Below are positions 60,001-64,000 of a DNA stretch of 64,000 bases, piece by piece (positions within the stretch are counted from its first letter, which is position 1; each line of letters opens with the position of its first letter). Below the pieces are notes generated by a model. The model was given only the letters and a program-made list of their open reading frames with translations, was not told the DNA's origin and did not search any database. The position numbers and the translations under genes are program-made. The DNA comes from Agromyces hippuratus (GTDB taxonomy: Bacteria > Actinomycetota > Actinomycetes > Actinomycetales > Microbacteriaceae): the NCBI RefSeq assembly GCF_013410355.1, contig NZ_JACCFI010000001.1, positions 1,364,001 to 1,428,000 on the forward strand, read 5' to 3'.

Positions 60001-61337
60001 AAGGTGACCTGGCGGGCGGGCGGGTCGGGCACGACCTCGAAGCCCGTCACCGCGAAGGGATCGGTCTGGCTGGACGCTTCGGTCGTGTCGGAGGTCGGGG
60101 CGACATCGGAGGTCGCCGTCGAGAACTCCCAGCCAACGCCGCCGGGCGTGCCCGGGAAGGCCACGCCGACCTGCTTGTGGATGATCACGTTGCCCGCGCA
60201 GAGCGCCTTCGCGACGAGCTGCAGGTCTTCGGCGAGGCTCGCGTAGTTGTCGGACGTCATGTAGTCGGCCGTCGAGATGTTCGAGCCGGTGAACAGTTCG
60301 GTGCCCGAGATCGCCTCGATCGGGCCGACGGAGACGTTCGGGCCGACCGCCACGACGAAGACGTGCGAGGGGTTCGCCTTGATCGAGTTGGCCTCGAGGA
60401 TCGCGGGGTTCACCGCCTCGGGCGAGCCGTCGGGGAACTCACCGCCCTCGTCGGGGTCGACCGTGTTCGGGTTGCCGTCGGTGATCACGATGGTCAGTTC
60501 GACGGGCTGTTCGCTGAACCCGCCGAACGAGTCGTGGCCGACTTCGAGTCCGCGCTTCCAGTTCGTCCAGCCTTCAGAGGCGAGGCCGCCGTAGGAGCCC
60601 TGGATCGTCGCGAGGTTGGCACTCGTGAGCGCCATGGCAGGCTGCAGGAGCGCGGCATCCTGGTCGAACGAGGTCACGGAGACCTCGGAACCGGTGTCCT
60701 TCAGCGCGTCGGTGAATGCGTCGGCGGCGTCCTTCAAGTCCGCGATGCCGTCGTCGCCGATCGATCCCGACTTGTCGAGCACGAGCGCGAAGTCGAGCCC
60801 GCAACTGTTCGGGAGATCGGGGTTGGTGGCCGGCGCCGGGTCGGCGGCGGCGGCGAAGCTGCGAAGGCCCGCCTGCTGCTCCGCGAGACACGCGTCACGC
60901 GCGCTGCGGTCGTCGTTGCCGATCGGGATCGCCATGCAGTCGACGGGCGCGGGCGCCTCGGCCTGCTGCGCGGCGGCATCGTCGGCCGGCGGCGCGTCCT
61001 CGGCCGGAGGCGCTGCCTCCTCGGCGGGCGGCGCTTCCTCCTCGGCCGGCGGCGCCGGCTCCTCGACCGGAGGGTCGACCGCTTCAGCCGGTGGCGTCTC
61101 CTCTGCGGGCGGATCCTCCGCCTCCGCCTCCACGGGCTGCTCCTCCGAGGTCGGGGCGGCCTCGTCAGCGGCGGCGGGCGGCGGCGCGAGCTCGTCGGCG
61201 GCGGCGAGCGTCGGGCCTCCGAAGAGGATCAGCGCACCGACGGTGACCGCGGCGAGCAGTGCTCGGATCGGAGACGACGGCGGCGACGTCGATTCGTCGG
61301 AACGGGCGGCGGATCGGTTGCGCAGTGTGCGATGCAT
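57039..61337 (-). CDS. Secreted vWA-domain surface protein with DUF11 repeats (1432 aa)
   Basis: Signal peptide about 24-46 (ALLAAVTVGALILFGGPTLAAA). A long Pro/Ala/Glu region (48-132: repeated PPAEE) likely spans the wall. The von Willebrand A domain is about 178-360, with MIDAS D188-K-S-G-S and a TDGNPNT loop. Two CNA-B-like or DUF11 domains follow (SPADGSTVEPGQVVTYTLHAKN...), then DUF11 repeats and the shared Cys-bounded module (about 1090-1225: CINDVPWLY...WPGWRL...NPSQSVLAVYPQATPAC). A final DUF11 domain has FPRWDDCEVTGEDSAGYGG. The tail carries IASTGFAGAP (near 1392), a helix and RRRR. The ATG at 61337 has GGAG 6 nt upstream; the ATG four codons earlier lacks a site. It resembles a tip adhesin with a metal-dependent ligand site; the ligand is unknown. 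Confidence 0.82.
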   Translation of the reverse strand: MHRTLRNRSAARSDESTSPPSSPIRALLAAVTVGALILFGGPTLAAADELAPPPAAADEAAPTSEEQPVEAEAEDPPAEETPPAEAVDPPVEEPAPPAEEEAPPAEEAAPPAEDAPPADDAAAQQAEAPAPVDCMAIPIGNDDRSARDACLAEQQAGLRSFAAAADPAPATNPDLPNSCGLDFALVLDKSGSIGDDGIADLKDAADAFTDALKDTGSEVSVTSFDQDAALLQPAMALTSANLATIQGSYGGLASEGWTNWKRGLEVGHDSFGGFSEQPVELTIVITDGNPNTVDPDEGGEFPDGSPEAVNPAILEANSIKANPSHVFVVAVGPNVSVGPIEAISGTELFTGSNISTADYMTSDNYASLAEDLQLVAKALCAGNVIIHKQVGVAFPGTPGGVGWEFSTATSDVAPTSDTTEASSQTDPFAVTGFEVVPDPPARQVTFTETPNNGSLLTGAKCGTTPDMNDAVAVPFDPAARTFTASVAKESTTHCWVLNTFAPRWLAWKTVSPADGSTVEPGQVVTYTLHAKNDGFVPVTGATLVDDLGDVLDDADLLTVVAPPLSLAGDELTWSIPTLAPGAETSISFDVEVHDDAFDRELRNVVTPSDNGRCPDIVTLAAAQAVLVDDCVTENPTPDVTIDKNVDETTLDVVTGEWSIGYTLDVENTGDVDTEYTLSDATEFGDGMTISAIEYWEPGEDRTLPGHPLTGPFAPVGEYLLGEDHPLAVGVTDSWYVRITATIDDDGLPEYGCDGEEGGGFSNTGIVTIGTGVREDEDCDAPGRLTLIKEVDNQAIEDINEVIDPDLPLALPSDWLLKAEGPVTVEDPGMSDPGRTYLVPEGWYDLSEQPNPDSDNPLIVDGTYVPGEWVCDDEDPEVEKLEVDPEFEVYVPAGGDVTCSIENTANPADLGIVKDYELSEGVEAIDDFDPDGDPADSDFWFTLTVTNHGPDVPGAMVTDTLPDTLEVLSAIEITPADPNWDASFTGNQFTAVYDGVYAADSVTEFRFQVRFLGEPVVPLPENPEVPPEPIPAEPVMNEACVEIVVPESPDDDVTAALAVVDVPSLPTNDLNPDNDCDDTTVPTKAMQANAYVQCINDVPWLYHNVMTAGPVTPSDITVTWTPDPAFYPDAVPVVTIIPWEERNGRVLWPYGEVNDEGISIAWPGWRLAEPGDVVGEGTIVDSWENMVKDSSLPSYAFADQDHPMTITFEINPSQSVLAVYPQATPACAVTREAGPLIEKTSSVTSVMPGGTFDYTLSITNPGLGATKAMELFDEIPADLKVNSITTPPAPAFPRWDDCEVTGEDSAGYGGTLHCILNGQIGGTRPDAPDVVLSVTLNPKSTSSSIVNTGEICWNDLPDDQTAPAADGAIPLDPAEQILCDDSSVTVHVPQPGAAIASTGFAGAPFIWIAAGMLLVGGMAVAYVVIRRRRTGGV

Positions 61338-61447
61338 GACGAACTCCACGTTCGGGGTGCTGGTAGGCCGGCTCGGGCGGATCTCGGGTCAGCGGCACCA
61401 GTCTGCTCGCACGTCTCCGCACTATTCAAGGATTTCTCATGTCTTGG

Positions 61448-61469
61448 TGTCCCCCAGAACGTGGGGTAC
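61448..61469 (-). promoter_or_regulatory. Shared surface-gene element (1432-aa gene)
   Basis: On the minus strand GTACCCCACGTTCTGGGGGACA, 111-132 nt before the ATG. It closely parallels the element at 63808-63826. Confidence 0.5.
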
Positions 61470-61597
61470 GCCAGTCAACCTCTTCGAGGGCGATCACCCC
61501 GTCGATGCCAGGTAATCAGCGGCGAACAGCCGTGATTCGGGGCAGGTCGAAGACCGTGCAACCGCCGCCGCAGCTCAGGCCGTGTACCCCGAACAGA

Positions 61598-61631
61598 CGG
61601 ATGCCGCGACTCTCGCGAGTCGCGGCATCCG
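61598..61631 (-). terminator. Terminator of the 679-residue surface-protein gene
   Basis: A perfect 15-bp stem CGGATGCCGCGACTC/GAGTCGCGGCATCCG with a TCGC loop, 34 nt beyond the stop at 61666. Confidence 0.75.
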
Positions 61632-61665
61632 CTGCAGTCCGACCTCGGCGAGGTCGACGACGGCC

Positions 61666-63705
61666 TCAGGCGAGGAGCCGCCGCCGGGCACCGAATCCGA
61701 GTGCCGCGCCGCCGGCCAGCAGGAGCAGCGCACCTGCGGGCAGCATGGCGAGGGCGTCACTGCCCGACTCGGCGAGCGCGGTCGGAGTCTTGCCCGCCGG
61801 CGTGCTGCCGGGCGGGTTCTGCGGCGGTGCCGCGTTGCAGTTCGGCGTCGGCGGCGGGTAGACCGCGATCGCGTCGTTCGACGGGTTGATGCGGATCTCG
61901 ACCACGGCCTCGCTGCGGAGTTCGTAGAACGGCGCGCTCGGGTCGAGCACCCAGGTGCCGTCGGGCTGCAGCGTCCATCCGGGCCAGTCGGTCGGGTTGC
62001 CCTCGGCGTCGACCTCGGCGCCGGGCCAGAGCTGCTGACCCGAGATGGTGTCGCCGCTCACCCACCCTGCCGGGTACGGGATCGCGTCGACCTGGGAGGC
62101 GCCGTCCGCCAAGAGGGCGGCGACGTCGTCGGCGGCGATCGACGGGTCACGGTCGGCGAATGCCGCCGGGGTCCACCAGATCAGCGAGATCGGGTTGTCG
62201 CCGGTGTCCTCGACGCCGTACGGGGTGATCGCGTACATGAACCACGGGGTGTCGTTCACGCACTGCGCCATGCCGTCCAGGCCGATCGACTTCACGGGGT
62301 GGTCGACGACGCACGAGCCGTTGTCGTCCTCGACGGTCGGGCACTCGCCGCCCTCGGACGGCTCGACCACGTTGTGCAGCAGCTCGCCGACGACGTCCTC
62401 ACCGACCAGCACGGTGTACCAGGTCTGGGCGGACTCGCCGGGTTCGAGCGTCGGCACGGACCAGGTGAGCGTGTTCCCGTCCTGGACGAGGCCCGGACCG
62501 AGCTCGAGAAGGGTCGCGTTGTCGAGCACGTCGGTGATGTCGTCGAACGCCTCCGCACCCTCGACCGCCACCTCGGAGGTGTTCGCCGCGTCGAGGAAGT
62601 ACGTGATCACGTCGCCCGCCTCGACCACGTCACCATCGGCCGGGTCGGAGCTCTTCACGAGCTCCCATCCGGGCTCCGGCGGGGGCGGGCAGATACCCAG
62701 CTCGACGGTGGCGGTGCGGTCCGTCGACGGATCGGCTCCGACGCGGTGCAGCACGACGTCATAGGTTCCCGGCGGCAGCGGCTCGAAGTCGCCCTCGAAC
62801 GCTCCGGTCGCGGCCTCGAAGCTCAGCTCGGCGACGACCTCGTCGGTGCCGGCCACGTAGACCGTCAGCTCGTAGTCGAAGCTGATCACGACGTCGGAGG
62901 CGATGACGTGGAGAATGCGTGTCGCGGTTCCATCCGGCGGGCACGGCACCACCGAGAGCTGCATCGCAGGCTGCGGGATGGCGCAGTCGTTGTCCAAGAG
63001 ATCGATGAGGTCGACGTTGAGCCCGTCGAAGTGCCCGGGATCGCCGTCCTTGTCGAAGTAGTCGAACTCAGGGATGATGTCGCGGTGGTCCTGGTGCTCG
63101 GCGTGGGCATGCCCATCCGAGAACGGGTCCGAAGGGTCACCGGTCGGGTCGATGATCGACCGCACACTCGGGCTGATGAACACGTACGGGTTCGATTCGC
63201 TCGAGGTCGCGTGGCAGATGTCGACGTGGTCGTTCCATTCGGGGATCGTCACCGGCGGACCACCCGCGTCGGCCGCGACGAGGCGAGCCTCGGCGGGCGC
63301 CTCCGCCGCAGGCTCGCCGGTCTCCGCCGGCACGGCCTCGGACTCGGGTGCCGCGGGGGCCGGCTCGGCCACGGGTGCCGGCTCGGGCTCGGTGACGGGT
63401 TCGACCGCAGGCGCGGGCTCGGCCGGCTCCGCTTCGGGGGCGGGTTCGGCCGCAGGAGCGGGCTCGGCCGGCTCCGCAGCGGGTTCGCTCTCAGGAGCGG
63501 CGACCGATGCCTCGGCGACGGGCGCCGGTGCGACGGCGTCGTCTGCCGTCGCCATGGCGGGCACGCCGAGGAGCACGAGCCCGGTGACGGCGATCGCCGA
63601 GATGCCGATCCGCAGGCCCCTTCCCGTTCCGGGCGGCTCGGCGGCATGCATCGATCGACGGGCTGCGCGAGCGTGCTCGCGCGCGGGAGCGCGGTTCGGG
63701 AACAT
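61666..63705 (-). CDS. Secreted surface protein with ICHxT/DIIP module and LAESG-type sorting tail (679 aa)
   Basis: Signal peptide about 30-53 (LRIGISAIAVTGLVLLGVPAMATA). A Pro/Ala/Glu-rich spacer (55-145, repeated EPAPAxEP) follows, then a domain beginning WNDHVDICHATSSESNPYVFI (about 155) and ending GHAHAEHQDHRDIIPEFDYF, a Cys/His-rich module I recognise from many actinobacterial surface proteins. A beta domain (SVVPCPPDGTATR...) and a DUF11-like domain (SDPADGDVVEAGDVITYFLDAAN...) resemble part of the 1432-aa protein. A diverged form of the shared module follows (about 480-620: CVNDTPWFMY...WPGWTL...NPSNDAIAVYPPPTPNC). The tail is LAESG (near 642), a helix and RRRLLA, a LAXTG-like sorting signal. 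The start has GGAG 6 nt upstream. It may be the smallest, basal member of the array. Confidence 0.8.
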   Translation of the reverse strand: MFPNRAPAREHARAARRSMHAAEPPGTGRGLRIGISAIAVTGLVLLGVPAMATADDAVAPAPVAEASVAAPESEPAAEPAEPAPAAEPAPEAEPAEPAPAVEPVTEPEPAPVAEPAPAAPESEAVPAETGEPAAEAPAEARLVAADAGGPPVTIPEWNDHVDICHATSSESNPYVFISPSVRSIIDPTGDPSDPFSDGHAHAEHQDHRDIIPEFDYFDKDGDPGHFDGLNVDLIDLLDNDCAIPQPAMQLSVVPCPPDGTATRILHVIASDVVISFDYELTVYVAGTDEVVAELSFEAATGAFEGDFEPLPPGTYDVVLHRVGADPSTDRTATVELGICPPPPEPGWELVKSSDPADGDVVEAGDVITYFLDAANTSEVAVEGAEAFDDITDVLDNATLLELGPGLVQDGNTLTWSVPTLEPGESAQTWYTVLVGEDVVGELLHNVVEPSEGGECPTVEDDNGSCVVDHPVKSIGLDGMAQCVNDTPWFMYAITPYGVEDTGDNPISLIWWTPAAFADRDPSIAADDVAALLADGASQVDAIPYPAGWVSGDTISGQQLWPGAEVDAEGNPTDWPGWTLQPDGTWVLDPSAPFYELRSEAVVEIRINPSNDAIAVYPPPTPNCNAAPPQNPPGSTPAGKTPTALAESGSDALAMLPAGALLLLAGGAALGFGARRRLLA

Positions 63706-63903
63706 GGCGGACTCCAGACTTGACTGCGGTAGCGCTGTCTCGGGTAATTGGGTCAGCGGATTCAGTCTCCGCTCACCATTCAGCAAACACAAGGATTCCT
63801 CATGAAATGTCCCCCGAACGGGTGCGTCACGTCCGCCCCTGCATCGATCGCCGCCGGCGCCGCCTCCGCCGTTCCCGCCTGCCGCCGTCGCTAGGGTTGG
63901 AGC
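63706..63903 (-). other. Divergent promoter region of the 679-aa gene and the right-edge gene
   Basis: TGTCCCCCGAACGGGTGC (63808-63825) is the shared surface-gene element. On the minus strand it is followed by CATGAGGAATCCTTG, TGAATGGTG, GCGGAGAC and CCGCTGACCC before the start at 63705. On the right, TAGGGT (63892-63897) serves the plus-strand gene. Confidence 0.5.
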
Positions 63904-63906
63904 GTG
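63892..63906 (+). promoter_or_regulatory. Leaderless promoter of the right-edge gene
   Basis: TAGGGT (63892-63897), 6 nt, then GTG at 63904. Confidence 0.5.
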
Positions 63907-64000
63907 AGCGAGCGCGGGTCGAGTACCCCACACCACCAGGAGGAGACGTTCGACGAACGCGCCGGTCGAGATCCGCTCGGGCTCGACGATCACTCCCCGT
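63904..64000 (+). CDS. Unidentified protein, N-terminal fragment (gene leaves right edge)
   Basis: Thirty-two codons are visible: VSERGSSTPHHQEE, then TFDERAGRDPLGLDDHSP, after which the window ends. The start is supported by the TAGGGT box 6 nt upstream. The stretch is hydrophilic and acidic with no motif I recognise, so no function is offered. It diverges from the surface-protein array. Confidence 0.45.
   Translation, partial: MSERGSSTPHHQEETFDERAGRDPLGLDDHSP

Larger units (their letters stand above)
61338..61665 (-). other. 328-bp spacer: promoter of the 1432-aa gene and terminator of the 679-aa gene
   Basis: No coding gene is seen. The regulatory element TGTCCCCCAGAACGTGGGGTAC is at 61448-61469. 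On the minus strand it is followed by CATGAGAAATCCTTG, GCGGAGAC and CCGCTGACCC, all of which recur in the same order before the 679-aa gene. A second GTACCCC lies at 61584-61590. The terminator at 61598-61631 closes the left-pointing upstream gene. Confidence 0.5.

Noticed and set aside
39894..61337. Canonical LPXTG anchors
   Set aside because: No LPXTG occurs at the C termini; the motifs are IASTG, MAVTG and LAESG.
39894..63705. Prophage, genomic island with integrase, or polyketide-type assembly for the giant genes
   Set aside because: No integrase, attachment repeats or tRNA are visible, and the repeats are beta-sandwich surface domains, not enzymatic modules. Base composition is similar to the flanks by eye.
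40000..64000. Long open frames on the plus strand opposite the surface-protein genes
   Set aside because: Their translations are Arg/Gly/Val/Asp-rich shadow sequence without motifs, while the minus strand gives signal peptides, domains and sorting tails. High GC keeps antisense frames open.

Overview
The window is a 64 kb high-GC chromosomal segment from an actinobacterium, most likely a Microbacteriaceae member. This follows from the strong G/C third-codon bias, the actinobacterial acyl-CoA carboxylase set (alpha, beta and small epsilon subunits), the NAD(P)H-quinone dehydrogenase of the Mycobacterium LpdA type, and many genes that start 6-8 nt after a TANNNT-like -10 box (leaderless transcripts). 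No tRNA, rRNA, insertion sequence, integrase or CRISPR array is visible.

Layout. (1) 1-8.3 kb: end of a glycosyltransferase, an LCP cell-wall ligase, purE-purK, a GtrA membrane protein, an orphan DarT-like ADP-ribosyltransferase, a PH-domain membrane protein, birA, then divergently accD-accE. (2) 8.3-15.4 kb: a translationally coupled operon of TrmA-like RNA methyltransferase, NarL/LuxR response regulator, sensor kinase and a degenerate second sensor; then maf and the biotinylated carboxylase alpha subunit. BirA, the alpha subunit, beta subunit and AccE form one functional unit, and the two large carboxylase genes share an upstream T5GT element. (3) 15.5-21.8 kb: two paralogous Tat-exported flavin amine oxidases with a perfect palindromic operator, an APC amino acid/amine permease and lpdA. 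(4) 21.9-34.9 kb: nucleoside salvage: purine nucleoside phosphorylase, phosphopentose/hexose mutase, a PTS IIA/IIB pair without IIC, adenosine deaminase, thymidine phosphorylase, cytidine deaminase, and a BmpA-type nucleoside ABC importer with two binding lipoproteins. (5) 35-39.7 kb: mannose-1-phosphate guanylyltransferase and sdhCDAB. (6) 39.9-63.7 kb: four consecutive minus-strand genes for secreted, repeat-rich, wall-anchored proteins of 3135, 2388, 1432 and 679 residues. (7) The first codons of a plus-strand gene at the right edge.

The most unusual part is the 24 kb surface-protein array. All four proteins have a signal peptide and a C-terminal sorting-signal-like tail that is not LPXTG (three carry a conserved A-x-TG-FAG-x-P motif). 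They share a distinctive Cys-bounded module (CVNDVP ... WPGWR ... NPSQSVLAVYPQATPxC, diverged in the shortest). Each has its own terminator hairpin, and a related TGTCCCCC/GGGGTAC element lies 100-200 nt upstream of each start. Two carry an N-terminal von Willebrand A domain. This looks like a dedicated, co-regulated cell-surface adhesin/stalk system.

Functions were assigned by reading protein motifs only. No database search was run, so family names are recognition-based and identities are not quantified.
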